From NCBI GenBank assembly GCA_046733355.1, contig JBKPOZ010000037.1:1-23063 (forward strand): 23,063 nucleotides of DNA. Direction: 5' to 3'. This DNA comes from VAZQ01 sp046733355 (GTDB taxonomy: Bacteria > Pseudomonadota > Alphaproteobacteria > Rhizobiales > Xanthobacteraceae). A program made the translations under genes and the position numbers. Of the stretch, positions 1 to 7,736 are shown one piece after another (the first letter of the stretch is position 1; each line of letters begins with the position of its first letter). The notes under the pieces were generated by a model that made no database searches, had not been told where the DNA came from, and saw nothing but the letters and a program-made list of their open reading frames with translations.

Positions 1-610
1 GTTCTGGATCCGGGCTGTTCTTCAAGATGTCCCGAAAATAGGGCGTGTCGATGGTCCCGGGCGCGACCGCGTTACAGCGGATGCCGTCGCGCACGTGATC
101 GATGGCAATGGCACGGGTGAGCGCCGCCACCGCGCCTTTTGAGGCGCAATACGCCGCGCGGTTTGAGATGCCCACCTGCGCCACCACCGAGGCGGTGTTC
201 ACGATGGCGCCGCCGCCATTCTTCTTCATGGCGGGAATCGCATATTTACTGCACAGAAACACGCCCCGCACGTTCACCGCCATGAGCGCGTCCCAGGCGT
301 CCTCGTCCGTCTCGAGCACACTGCCCACAATGCCGTAACCCGCGTTGTTCACGAGCACATCGAGGCGCCCGAACTCATCCACAGCGAACTCTATCATTCG
401 CCGGACATCGTCCGTGCGTGCAACGTCAGTCTCGTTTGCCAGCGCGTGGGCGCCTTGCCGCGTGCATTCGGCGCCCACCGCTTCGGCGCTTGCGCCGCGC
501 TTGTCGGCAATGACGAGGCGCGCGCCTTCGCGCGCGAACAGAAGCGCCGTGGCGCGCCCGATGCCGGAGCCGCCACCGGTGATGATGCACACCTTATCTT
601 TGAGCCGCAT
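1..610 (-). CDS. SDR family oxidoreductase, 3' end cut by window
   Basis: A short-chain dehydrogenase/reductase that should oxidise or reduce a hydroxyl/keto group using NAD(H) in the cytoplasm. The visible 203 residues start at ATG 610 with MRLKDKV. Seen directly: the Rossmann motif TGGGSGIG at residues 11-18, Asp36 at the end of beta-2 (favours NAD over NADP), the NNAG motif at 88-91, and the catalytic Ser141, Tyr154 and Lys158 (YCASK) with the usual Ser-Tyr spacing of 13. The C-terminal substrate loop lies off the left edge, so the substrate cannot be guessed from it. It is the last visible gene of a minus-strand cluster with a MaoC hydratase and CoA-transferase. A 3-hydroxyacyl-CoA or alcohol dehydrogenase step would fit (inference). 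A 152-base gap filled by a palindromic repeat separates it from the hydratase gene. Confidence 0.93.
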   Translation of the reverse strand, partial: MRLKDKVCIITGGGSGIGRATALLFAREGARLVIADKRGASAEAVGAECTRQGAHALANETDVARTDDVRRMIEFAVDEFGRLDVLVNNAGYGIVGSVLETDEDAWDALMAVNVRGVFLCSKYAIPAMKKNGGGAIVNTASVVAQVGISNRAAYCASKGAVAALTRAIAIDHVRDGIRCNAVAPGTIDTPYFRDILKNSPDPE

Positions 611-628
611 GATTCATGCCCTTATCAT

Positions 629-758
629 GCCCCTCACCGCACCCTCTCCCCGTAAGGACGGGGAGAGGGAGTGCACGAGCGGTGCGTGCATCGGTTCAAC
701 AAGCCCCGCCATTTCACTCCCTCTCCCCGCGTTTGCGGGAGAGGGTGCGGTGAGGGGC
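629..758. repeat. compound palindromic intergenic repeat
   Basis: Outer arms of 22 bases (629-650 and 737-758) are perfect reverse complements. They enclose two further hairpins: 642-652 with 659-669 (11 perfect pairs) and 719-730 with 735-745 (one extra C on the left side). The core CCCTCTCCCC/GGGGAGAGGG matches a repeat style I know to be scattered between genes in many Proteobacteria. It lies between the hydratase and dehydrogenase genes of one cluster. It could attenuate or stabilise the transcript, but no T-tract follows, so a terminator role is not shown. Confidence 0.85.
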
Positions 759-762
759 GCGT

Positions 763-1203
763 TCATGGCTTGGTGTTGTCCACCCAGGCGAGGAGGTGGC
801 GGGCGACGGCAACCAGCGTGCCGTGCTGATTCACCACGTTGATATCCGCAAGCGAGCGCCGCTTTTGTGCATCGATCTCCGCAATCGTGTAGGTCAGTGT
901 CACCGTATCGCCGATGTAGACGGGTGCGAGAAAGCGCACGCGATCGTAGCCGAGCGAGACCGGCGTGGTCGCGCGCGTGGCGCCCCGGCATTGCTCGATC
1001 ATCATGGTCGAGCACGTGGACATGTAGCCCACGATCAGCGCGCCATGCGCGATGCGCCGGCCGAATTTCGACGCCGCCATGTATTGCTCGTTGACGTGAT
1101 TTACCGAGAAATCGCCGCTTATGCCGGCAAACATATAGATGTCGGTCTCGCCCACGGTTTTCGCGAACGTGACGCTATCGCCGATTTTGACGTTCTCTGT
1201 CAT
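763..1203 (-). CDS. MaoC-like (R)-hydratase/dehydratase
   Basis: A 146-residue single hot-dog-fold protein of the MaoC dehydratase family, which adds water to an enoyl-CoA or removes it from a 3-hydroxyacyl-CoA. The family's catalytic Asp/His pair is visible as Asp31 and His36 in the stretch GDFSVNH, followed by the GRRIAHGALIVG segment that shapes the acyl-CoA tunnel. Its length is that of a single-domain R-specific hydratase. Its ATG overlaps the stop of the upstream CoA-transferase gene by 4 bases (ATGA), so the two are surely co-translated. That coupling suggests that the transferase product is the hydratase substrate or its precursor (inference). The exact acyl group is unknown. Confidence 0.92.
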   Translation of the reverse strand: MTENVKIGDSVTFAKTVGETDIYMFAGISGDFSVNHVNEQYMAASKFGRRIAHGALIVGYMSTCSTMMIEQCRGATRATTPVSLGYDRVRFLAPVYIGDTVTLTYTIAEIDAQKRRSLADINVVNQHGTLVAVARHLLAWVDNTKP

Positions 1204-2417
1204 CTGTCCTCTGCGGTCTGATGCACACGCACGACGCCATCGCGCGCCAGCTCGGAAATCTCCGCGGGCGTAAAGCCGAGCTCCGACAACACTTCTTGCG
1301 TGTGCGCGCCAAGCGGCTGCGGCGGCAGGCGCACGCCGGCGCTTTGCCCATCATAGCGCACCGGGTGATTGACGAGCGTGACCTGCGCGCCGCTCTTGCC
1401 TGCGCCCGCAACCGTGATCAACGACTGCATGTGCCTGACCTGCGGATCTTCGATGATATCCGCATAGCTCTGCACGCGCGCGTGCCAGATCTGCGCCTGC
1501 TCCATGCGCTGCATCCATTCCTTGCTGTCTTTTTCCTTGAGTTTTGCGGCAATCAGCTCGCTGATCTCGTCGCGCTTCGACCACGCGTCCTGGTCGGAGA
1601 AGGAGGCGAGCTGCGGCTCGGCAATGACCTCGGAGAGACTCTTCAATGGGCTGAGCGATACCGCCATGTGGCCGTCGCGCGTGGCATATACACCGTAGGG
1701 CGCCGGGTAATACCAGCCGGCGATATGGCGCGGCGCGCTCACCGTCGCCGGTCTTGACGCGGCATTCATCCAGCTCACCAGCGATTCGACCTGGAGGTCG
1801 AGCGCCGCCTGCATGAGGCTCGCGTCGACGCGGCAGCCTTGACCCGTGCGTTCGCGTCGGAGGAGCGCCGCGAGAACGCCCATCGCGAACAGCGCCGCGC
1901 CGTGATGATCGACGGCCGATACGCCGACCGGCCGTGGGCCTCTCTCCTGATCGCCGGTAATCGCCATCAGTCCGAACAGCGCCTGCGCCAAAAGATCCTG
2001 GCCGGGACGCTGCGCATAGGGACCGTCAGGTCCGTACCCGGAGGCCGAGGCGTAGATCAGATCGGGCTTGTGCTTGCGCAGCTCGTTGTAACCAAGACCG
2101 AGCTTCTCCATCACGCCTGGACGGAAATTCTCTGCGAGCACGTCTGTGGATTGGATGAGCCTGAGGGCGATCTCCTTGCCTCTCGCCGATTTCAGATCGA
2201 GCGCCAGGCTGCGCTTGTTACGATTGGTGCAGGTGTGCAGCATGCTCTGGCCATCATGCCAGACATTGCCGCTGCTCCAGTGCCGCTGCCACGCGCCTTC
2301 CGGAGCTTCCACCGCAATGACGTCGGCGCCCAGATCGGCAAGCGCCTGAATGCCCATCGGCCCGAGCAGGAAATGATTGAAGCTGAGGACGCGAATGCCT
2401 TTGAGAAGATCAAGCAT
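1200..2417 (-). CDS. CaiB/BaiF (family III) CoA-transferase
   Basis: A 405-residue family III CoA-transferase, which moves CoA from a donor thioester to a carboxylic acid, as in formyl-CoA:oxalate or carnitine CoA-transferases. The N-terminal segment with LGADVIAVEAP (residues 29-39) and the SGYGPDGPYAQRPGQD stretch (126-141) are typical. Asp170, in the loop VGVSAVDHHGA, aligns with the catalytic aspartate (Asp169 in formyl-CoA transferase) that forms the anhydride intermediate. The C-terminal GAHTQEVLSELGF motif is also typical of the family. Length is normal. It overlaps the downstream MaoC gene by 4 bases and follows the GMC oxidoreductase gene after a repeat-filled gap. It probably activates the acid made by the oxidoreductase step (inference). 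The substrate is not identifiable from sequence. Confidence 0.94.
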   Translation of the reverse strand: MLDLLKGIRVLSFNHFLLGPMGIQALADLGADVIAVEAPEGAWQRHWSSGNVWHDGQSMLHTCTNRNKRSLALDLKSARGKEIALRLIQSTDVLAENFRPGVMEKLGLGYNELRKHKPDLIYASASGYGPDGPYAQRPGQDLLAQALFGLMAITGDQERGPRPVGVSAVDHHGAALFAMGVLAALLRRERTGQGCRVDASLMQAALDLQVESLVSWMNAASRPATVSAPRHIAGWYYPAPYGVYATRDGHMAVSLSPLKSLSEVIAEPQLASFSDQDAWSKRDEISELIAAKLKEKDSKEWMQRMEQAQIWHARVQSYADIIEDPQVRHMQSLITVAGAGKSGAQVTLVNHPVRYDGQSAGVRLPPQPLGAHTQEVLSELGFTPAEISELARDGVVRVHQTAEDR

Positions 2418-2437
2418 GGCGACTTTCTCGACCGCTC

Positions 2438-2496
2438 ATTCCCGCGCAAGCGGGAATCCGGGACACGCCGAGCTGGGTCCCCGCTTTCGCGGGGAC
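2438..2496. repeat. double-hairpin intergenic repeat
   Basis: Two short perfect hairpins in tandem: ATTCCCGC at 2438-2445 pairs with GCGGGAAT at 2450-2457, and GTCCCCGC at 2477-2484 pairs with GCGGGGAC at 2489-2496. The loops are only 4 bases. This is a recognisable proteobacterial REP-like element that fills the 92-base gap between the GMC oxidoreductase and CoA-transferase genes. It has no sequence relation to the repeat at 629-758. Confidence 0.85.
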
Positions 2497-2509
2497 GATC
2501 GGGCGGGGC

Positions 2510-4150
2510 TCACGCGGCGATGGCGACAGGCGCGGTCGCTTTCGCGTCCTGCAGGATCATGTCCGCGCCTTTCTCGCCGATCATCACGATCGCCGCATTG
2601 GTGTTGCCGGAAACGAGCGTCGGCATGATGGAGCCGTCGACCACGCGCAGGCGCTCGATGCCGCGCACCCGCAGCCGCTCGTCGACGACGCTGGTGGCAT
2701 CAGCCCCCATGCGGCAGGTGCTGGTGGGGTGAAATAGGGTGGCGCCGGTGGCGCGCGCAAAGGCGAGCAAGTCCGCATCGCTGGTGCATTCGGGCGGCGG
2801 CGCAATCTCCTGCGCGATGTAACGGCGCATCGCCGGCTGCCGCATGATGCCGCGCAGGAGCTTGAGACCCGCCACGATCGTGTCGCGGTCGGCCGGCGCG
2901 GAGAGATAGCGCGGGGCAATCGCGGGCGGCTGCATCGGGTCCGCCGATTTGATGCGCACGTAGCCGCGGCTCTGCGGCCGCAGCTGGCACACCGACGCGA
3001 TGAATCCGGGGAACGGATGCAGTGCGGCGCCCACGCTGTCGGCGCTGAAAATGATGAAATGCACCTGCACGTCGGGCGTACCGACATGCGGCCCGGTGCG
3101 GAAGAAACCGCCCGCATACCCGGCGCCGATAGCAAGAAGTCCCTTGCGCGACACGCAATAGCGCAGCCCCGCTGCCATACGCCGGCGCCAGCTGTTGATC
3201 ACGTCGTTCATGGTGATCGGCTCGGTGCAGCGAAACTGCATGCGAACCTGCAGGTGGTCCTGCAACTCGGCGCCGACGCCCGGCATATCGGCAATCACCG
3301 GGATGCCGAACTCCTGCAGCAGCGCAGGAGGTCCGAGGCCCGAGAGTTGCAACAGCTGCGGTGAATTGAACGCTCCTCCCGCAAGGATCACTTCTGCATT
3401 TGCGTGCGCGATGTGCGTGGCACCATTCTGTCGGTATTGCACGCCGATCGCGCGTCTGCCGGAGAAAAGAATGCGCGTGGCGAGCGCATCGGTAGCGATT
3501 GCGACATTGGGCCTTTGGCGCGCCTGCCGCAGATATCCCACCGCGGTCGAGCAGCGCCGGCCATTCTTCGCCGTGAGCTGAAAGTAGCCCGCGCCTTCCT
3601 GCGTCGGCCCGTTGAAGTCGTCATTGCGCGGGAAGCCTGCCTGCCCCGCTGCCTCGATGAAAGCTTCGCACAGGGGATGCGGCTCGCACACGTCCGAGAC
3701 AGCAAGCGGCCCGCCCACGCCGTGCAGCGCGTCTTCCCCGCGTCCCTGGTCCTCGGCGCGCCGGAAATAGGGCAGCACGTCCTCGAAGCTCCAGCCGTTA
3801 TTGCCGAGCTGGCGCCAATGATCGAAATCCGCGTGCTGGCCGCGTACATAGAGGAGCCCGTTGATCGAGCTCGATCCGCCGAGCACCTTCCCGCGCGGCT
3901 GAATGAGGCGGCGATTGTTGAGCTCGGGCTCCGGCTCCGATGTGTAAAGCCAGTTCACCCTCTTGTCGGCAAAGAGCTTGCCATAGCCGAGCGGGATGTG
4001 AATCCAGAGGCGACGGTCGTGCCCGCCTGCTTCCAGAAGGAGCACGCGATGCTTGCCCGATGCAGTCAGTCGGTTCGCCAGGACGCAACCGGCGCTGCCG
4101 GCGCCGACGATCACGTAGTCGAACGTCTCCGACGGAATGCCGCTCGCCAC
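2510..4150 (-). CDS. GMC family FAD-dependent oxidoreductase (choline/alcohol dehydrogenase-like)
   Basis: A glucose-methanol-choline family flavoenzyme that oxidises an alcohol with FAD. Counting from GTG 4150 (546 residues), the FAD motif GAGSAG is at 16-21. The first family signature (GKVLGGSSSINGLLYVRG) comes next, the second (GAFNSPQLLQLSGLGP) lies near the middle, and the C-terminal active-site parts are HPTSTCRMG and SGNTNAAIVMIGEKGADMIL. The reading frame stays open to an ATG at 4207, but those extra 19 codons lie inside a palindromic repeat, whereas GTG 4150 has a strong GGGGGAG 5 bases upstream, so GTG is preferred. No signal peptide is seen. Neighbours are ABC permeases (upstream) and a CoA-transferase (downstream), which suggests it oxidises the imported compound or a product of it. 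Choline, polyethylene-glycol and other alcohol dehydrogenases all share this fold, so the substrate is open. Confidence 0.93.
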   Translation of the reverse strand: MASGIPSETFDYVIVGAGSAGCVLANRLTASGKHRVLLLEAGGHDRRLWIHIPLGYGKLFADKRVNWLYTSEPEPELNNRRLIQPRGKVLGGSSSINGLLYVRGQHADFDHWRQLGNNGWSFEDVLPYFRRAEDQGRGEDALHGVGGPLAVSDVCEPHPLCEAFIEAAGQAGFPRNDDFNGPTQEGAGYFQLTAKNGRRCSTAVGYLRQARQRPNVAIATDALATRILFSGRRAIGVQYRQNGATHIAHANAEVILAGGAFNSPQLLQLSGLGPPALLQEFGIPVIADMPGVGAELQDHLQVRMQFRCTEPITMNDVINSWRRRMAAGLRYCVSRKGLLAIGAGYAGGFFRTGPHVGTPDVQVHFIIFSADSVGAALHPFPGFIASVCQLRPQSRGYVRIKSADPMQPPAIAPRYLSAPADRDTIVAGLKLLRGIMRQPAMRRYIAQEIAPPPECTSDADLLAFARATGATLFHPTSTCRMGADATSVVDERLRVRGIERLRVVDGSIMPTLVSGNTNAAIVMIGEKGADMILQDAKATAPVAIAA

Positions 4151-4155
4151 AGCTG

Positions 4156-4162
4156 CTCCCCC
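4156..4162 (-). promoter_or_regulatory. ribosome binding site deciding the GTG start of the GMC oxidoreductase
   Basis: Reverse-strand GGGGGAG ends 5 bases before GTG 4150. It supports the shorter GTG start over the ATG at 4207, which lies in a repeat. Confidence 0.7.
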
Positions 4163-4171
4163 GTAGACCGG

Positions 4172-4228
4172 ATGAGCGAAGCGATATCCGGGACATTGGT
4201 CCCGCATATCGCTAACGCTTATGCGGGC
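4172..4228. repeat. palindromic intergenic repeat
   Basis: GCGATATCCGGG at 4181-4192 pairs with CCCGCATATCGC at 4201-4212 with one mismatch. CCCGCAT at 4201-4207 can alternatively pair with ATGCGGG at 4221-4227, giving two mutually exclusive stems. It fills the gap between the second ABC permease and the GMC oxidoreductase start. This is a third repeat style within the cluster, of a REP-like type familiar from Hyphomicrobiales genomes. Confidence 0.8.
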
Positions 4229-4240
4229 TACCGCTTCTCG

Positions 4241-5137
4241 TCACCCTTTTGTCGCGCCGGCGGTGAGCCCCGCGATATAGTAGTCCATCAGGAAGGCATA
4301 GATGATGAGCGGCGGCGCTGCCGCAACCAGCGCGCCTGCCATCAGCATGCCCCACTTATACACGTCGGCCTTGATCAGGCTCGTCACCGTTCCCACCGTG
4401 AGCACCTGCTGATCAGCGCTGAACAGGAAGGCGATCGGATAGACAAAGGCTGCCCAGGAGACGGTGAAGGCGAAGATGGTGGCGGCGATGATGCCGGGCA
4501 ACGCCACGGGAATGAAGATACGCAGCAGCATCTGCATCTGTCCGGCGCCGTCCATTAATGCGGCCTCATCGAGCTCGCGCGGAATCGACTGGAAATAGCC
4601 GATCATGATCCAGGTGCAGAACGGCACGGTCAGCGTCGGATACACCAGCACCATGCTCCAATACGAGTTGAGCAGTCCGAGCCCGCGCACGATCTGGAAC
4701 AGCGGAATGAAGAGCAGCGTGTCCGGCACCAGATACGTGAGAAAAATACCCGTGGCGAGGATGCCCGAGCCCCAGAACCGCATGCGCGAGAGCGAAAAGG
4801 CTGCCAGCACGCTCACCACCATGGTGACGGCGACGACGCAAACGGTAACGATCACGGTGTTCTTGAAATAGATGAGAAAATCCGTGCCTCCGAACAAGAG
4901 CCGGTACTGCTCGAAGGTAACCCCATTGGCGATGATCCACGGATTAGTCGCCATATGGGCAACTTCGGCATCGGTCTTGAGCGAGGTCACAATCATGTAA
5001 TAGGGCGGCGTGAGAAAGAAGACCGCAAACAGGATCAGAAACACGTAGGACGTGATCAACGCCCAGCGGCGGTTACGCTTCAGGCTCGCCCGGCTGCCGA
5101 CACGCGGATGCTCGGCGACGACTGTGGCGGCGGTCAT
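4241..5137 (-). CDS. ABC sugar-type transporter permease (MalG/UgpE-like)
   Basis: The second inner-membrane permease of a CUT1-type (carbohydrate uptake) ABC importer, 298 residues. Six membrane segments can be picked out, the first at about residues 27-48. The EAA loop that docks the ATPase reads ELDEAALMDGAG at about 188-199, with the conserved Gly three residues after Asp. The MalG-like N-terminal features FLTPPYYMIVTSLKT and a C-terminal YYIAGLTAGATKG are typical. Its ATG overlaps the stop of the upstream permease gene by 4 bases. CUT1 systems carry mono- and oligosaccharides, glycerol-3-phosphate and polyols, and the exact ligand is not readable here. Confidence 0.95.
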   Translation of the reverse strand: MTAATVVAEHPRVGSRASLKRNRRWALITSYVFLILFAVFFLTPPYYMIVTSLKTDAEVAHMATNPWIIANGVTFEQYRLLFGGTDFLIYFKNTVIVTVCVVAVTMVVSVLAAFSLSRMRFWGSGILATGIFLTYLVPDTLLFIPLFQIVRGLGLLNSYWSMVLVYPTLTVPFCTWIMIGYFQSIPRELDEAALMDGAGQMQMLLRIFIPVALPGIIAATIFAFTVSWAAFVYPIAFLFSADQQVLTVGTVTSLIKADVYKWGMLMAGALVAAAPPLIIYAFLMDYYIAGLTAGATKG

Positions 5138-6081
5138 GCGATCTCCTTACCGCGCTTGCGCACGCCGCGCAGTATGAATACCGCCGAGATGGCGAGGATC
5201 GGGAACATGAAGAGAGACACCGAAGCGCCGAGCGGCAGATCCCCGGAGCGGATGCCGAGCAGGAATGCATAGGTCGCGAACACATGCGTCATGTTGCGTG
5301 GTCCACCTGCAGTCATGATCTGCACGATGTCGAAATTGGCGAAGGTCACAATGAGTGAGAACAGGACCGTGATGGCAATGATGTTGCGCATCATCGGCAG
5401 GGTGATGTGGATGAAGCGCTGCCAGGCATTGGCGCCATCGATCTGCGCCGCTTCATAAAGCTGCTCCGGCACCGACTTCAGCGCAGCCAGGTACATGATC
5501 AGAAAGAATGGCGCGCCGTACCACACGTTCACCAGGATCACACAAAAACGCGCCCAATAAGGATTGCTCAACCACGCAATCTCGTGGCCGCCGAAACCCT
5601 GGATCAGCCAGTTGAAGGCGCTGTGGGTGGGGTCGAACAGCCACCACCAGCCGAGCGTGGAGAGCGCGAGCGGGATGACCCAGGGCACGAGCAGCATGCC
5701 GCGCCATTTGCGCTGGCCCTTGCTCGGCAGGTTGTTGACGAGGTGGGCGGTGAGAAGTCCGATCAGCGCTTTGAAGAACACCGCGGTGAGCGCAAAGATC
5801 GCCGACTGCTCGACTACCATCCAGAAGGTGTCGCGGCGCAGCAGATACGTGAAATTGCCGAGCCCGATGAACTTGGTTTGCGCCTTGTTGAGGGTGGCGA
5901 GAAACAGGGAATAGAGGAACGGATAGACGATAAGGCCAAGCACGATCGCGATCAGCGGGAAACACATGAGAAACGCGATGGTGCTGCGGCGGCGCATGAG
6001 CCGCCGCATTCCGCCCCGCCCAACCGCCGCCGTTGCCGGCTGCACCAGCGGTCCGGGATAGCGGCGGGCGATATCAACCAT
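5134..6081 (-). CDS. ABC sugar-type transporter permease (MalF/UgpA-like)
   Basis: The first permease of the same CUT1-type importer, 315 residues, six predicted membrane segments beginning at about residue 35. The EAA loop is at about 205-217 (EQLYEAAQIDGAN), followed by the usual amphipathic stretch and TLPMM. It overlaps the downstream permease by 4 bases. The ATG at 6081 leaves a polar 34-residue N-terminus. An internal ATG at codon 25 is an alternative start, since only a palindromic repeat and no clear Shine-Dalgarno site lies directly upstream of 6081. It forms the heterodimeric channel with the next gene's product and receives ligand from the binding protein encoded just upstream. Confidence 0.95.
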   Translation of the reverse strand: MVDIARRYPGPLVQPATAAVGRGGMRRLMRRRSTIAFLMCFPLIAIVLGLIVYPFLYSLFLATLNKAQTKFIGLGNFTYLLRRDTFWMVVEQSAIFALTAVFFKALIGLLTAHLVNNLPSKGQRKWRGMLLVPWVIPLALSTLGWWWLFDPTHSAFNWLIQGFGGHEIAWLSNPYWARFCVILVNVWYGAPFFLIMYLAALKSVPEQLYEAAQIDGANAWQRFIHITLPMMRNIIAITVLFSLIVTFANFDIVQIMTAGGPRNMTHVFATYAFLLGIRSGDLPLGASVSLFMFPILAISAVFILRGVRKRGKEIA

Positions 6082-6090
6082 TGGAAGTCA

Positions 6091-6177
6091 TGTAGCCCGG
6101 GTTGAGCTCCGGCGAAACCCGGGTTCATCTGAGGTGATCGGCGTCCCTGGGTTTCGCTCCGCTCAACCGAGGCTACA
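6091..6177. repeat. long imperfect inverted repeat between binding protein and permease
   Basis: The arm at 6091-6123 starts TGTAGCCCGGGTTGAGC and contains GCGAAACCCGGG. The arm at 6145-6177, read on the other strand, starts TGTAGCCTCGGTTGAGC and contains GCGAAACCCAGGG. The match is long but imperfect, with a spacer of about 21 bases. This fourth repeat style fills nearly all of the 101-base gap between the abundant-type binding-protein gene and the permeases. Stem-loops in this position often trim expression of downstream permease genes in transporter operons (known in general, inferred here). Confidence 0.82.
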
Positions 6178-6182
6178 TGTAC

Positions 6183-7532
6183 TTAACTGCGCAGGAAGCC
6201 TTCGAGTTCGCCTTCCGCCCACTTGACCACCTGATCCATGGGCTCGTTGCCCTGGCAGAACTTGGCGACCATGATGGTGTGAATTGACTGGTTGTAGATC
6301 TGCGTCGCCACTTCGGGGCGCGCCGGATATCCGGTGATGCTCGGCTGCTGATCGCCGCGCGGCGGGTAGTTATAAACCGTGCCCGGAGGTGGCTCGACCT
6401 TCTTCCAGGTGTCGAAATCGTAATAGCTCTTGAAAGAGGGCAGGTCGTAGCCGACGGAGGCCTCCACGAGCTGGCGCGATTGCTCCTTCTCGGAGAGGAA
6501 CTGCAGGAGCTGCTTCGCCGCAGACTTGTTCTCCGAGAACGACCAGACCCCATAGAAGAAGGGCAGCTGCCCGGCGAAGCGTCCTGCCGGACCGCGCGGC
6601 ATGTCGTGCGTCCAGCAGTTCTCAGCCACCTTGATATTGTCCCGCTTGGCGACGGCCCAGGCGCTCGGCGGGTTCATGATTGCGGAACCGCGCCCCGAGA
6701 TCAGCCAGCGATTATTGCCGGCGTCGTCCCAGGCGTAGACCTCGGGCGGATTAACCGCCATCAGCTTCTTGAAATATTCAAGCGCCGCACGCGTGGCGTC
6801 CGAGTTGACCTTGATGTTGTCCTTCTCATCCACCATCACCGAGCCGAAGCCGCGGAAGATGGCTCCGGTGCAATCGATCGCATCGCTGGTCTGGCCCATG
6901 GGCAGGCCGATCGGGAACCCCGCTTTGAACAGCTGCTCCGCACACTTGAGGTAGAGATCGTAATTCCAGCTCTCGACGAGCTTCGGGTCGCGATTGTCAT
7001 TGGGAGGAAATATCGCCGTAAGATCAACGCCGCAGTGCTGCTTGTAGAGATCGCGGCGCGAGCAGCATGGTTTGATCTGGCTGCCGATGGTGGTCGGGAT
7101 GCCGTGCCATTTGCCATTGAACTTGGCGAGGTATTCGGCGACCGGGCTGATCGGACCGGCCTTGGCGATGAGGGCATTGATGACGTCGTCCACCGGCTCG
7201 AGCACGCGCTGGTGCACCTGAATCTGCCACGCGCGGTGGGACATGATGTCGTGGCCGGCGCGCGCCTGCGCTTCGGCGCTTGCCGTCAGGATATCCTTGT
7301 CTCCCTGGGAGGTGATGTAGTCGATCGTCACCTCGACCTTGTTCTTCTCGCCCCATTCGTTGCACAGCTTGGTGAGGGTGTTGTTCGCGCCGGGGACCCA
7401 GTGGTCCCACACCCCGAGCTTCAGCTGCCCGGCCGCGTAGGAATGCCGCACGTAGGGCGCCGCAAGCGTTGCGGCTGCGCCCACCGCCGTGGTCTTGAGC
7501 AGGTTGCGCCGGGAAATGGCGTTTCGGTGCAT
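6183..7532 (-). CDS. ABC transporter extracellular solute-binding protein, Tat-exported
   Basis: A 449-residue periplasmic solute-binding protein of the family 1 (sugar/CUT1) type that captures the ligand and delivers it to the two permeases encoded next. The N-terminus carries a twin-arginine signal (SRRNLLK with Arg8-Arg9), then a hydrophobic Ala-rich stretch and a likely cleavage site near Ala33. Export by Tat means it folds before export. The start at ATG 7532 is supported by GGAGGAG 3 bases upstream, although the frame remains open further upstream to 8144. The mature protein begins like sugar-binding proteins (LKLGVWDHWVPGANNTL). It has several cysteines, such as in the stretch KPCCSRRDLYKQHCGVD, an uncommon content for this class. 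The ligand is unknown. No ATPase gene follows within the window. Confidence 0.93.
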   Translation of the reverse strand: MHRNAISRRNLLKTTAVGAAATLAAPYVRHSYAAGQLKLGVWDHWVPGANNTLTKLCNEWGEKNKVEVTIDYITSQGDKDILTASAEAQARAGHDIMSHRAWQIQVHQRVLEPVDDVINALIAKAGPISPVAEYLAKFNGKWHGIPTTIGSQIKPCCSRRDLYKQHCGVDLTAIFPPNDNRDPKLVESWNYDLYLKCAEQLFKAGFPIGLPMGQTSDAIDCTGAIFRGFGSVMVDEKDNIKVNSDATRAALEYFKKLMAVNPPEVYAWDDAGNNRWLISGRGSAIMNPPSAWAVAKRDNIKVAENCWTHDMPRGPAGRFAGQLPFFYGVWSFSENKSAAKQLLQFLSEKEQSRQLVEASVGYDLPSFKSYYDFDTWKKVEPPPGTVYNYPPRGDQQPSITGYPARPEVATQIYNQSIHTIMVAKFCQGNEPMDQVVKWAEGELEGFLRS

Positions 7533-7535
7533 TGT

Positions 7536-7542
7536 CTCCTCC
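7536..7542 (-). promoter_or_regulatory. ribosome binding site for the solute-binding protein
   Basis: Reverse-strand GGAGGAG, 3 bases before ATG 7532. It selects this start, which also places the Tat motif at the expected distance from the N-terminus, over the much longer open frame. Confidence 0.75.
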
Positions 7543-7691
7543 GTTATCACGCTGTTCGTCTTTACCCGCAGTGTTGCGTGTTGGCACGAAAGATACAAGA
7601 TGCACTGCGCCTCACCCCACGCTCTACCCACACGGGGCACAGTGAGTGAAACGCCTGTATTTGTTGAATTGAGGCACGTACCGCTCCCGCG

Positions 7692-7736
7692 CTCCCTCTC
7701 CCCGTTGTTACGGGCAAGGAGGTGAGGAGAGGGGCA
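7692..7736. repeat. degenerate copy of the CCCTCTCCCC-type repeat
   Basis: CTCCCTCTCCCCG at 7692-7704 faces GAGGAGAGGGG at 7725-7734 in an imperfect inverted repeat. The core matches the hairpins of the compound repeat at 629-758. It lies between the redoxin gene's 3' end and the upstream region of the ABC binding-protein gene, so the cluster carries this family at both ends. Confidence 0.6.

Noticed and set aside
629..758. CRISPR-like or terminator reading of the hairpin repeats
   Set aside because: There are no regularly spaced direct repeats with unique spacers, and the hairpins are not followed by T-tracts.
4151..4207. Extended N-terminus of the GMC oxidoreductase starting at ATG 4207
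   Set aside because: The extra codons come from a palindromic repeat, and a strong ribosome site precedes GTG 4150.
3404..4558. A 384-codon plus-strand open frame across the GMC oxidoreductase and permease genes
   Set aside because: It spans two well-supported minus-strand genes and a repeat, and its composition is not protein-like.
6480..7649. A 389-codon plus-strand open frame over the solute-binding protein gene
   Set aside because: The opposite strand encodes a full Tat-exported binding protein with a good ribosome site. The plus frame has no recognisable domain.
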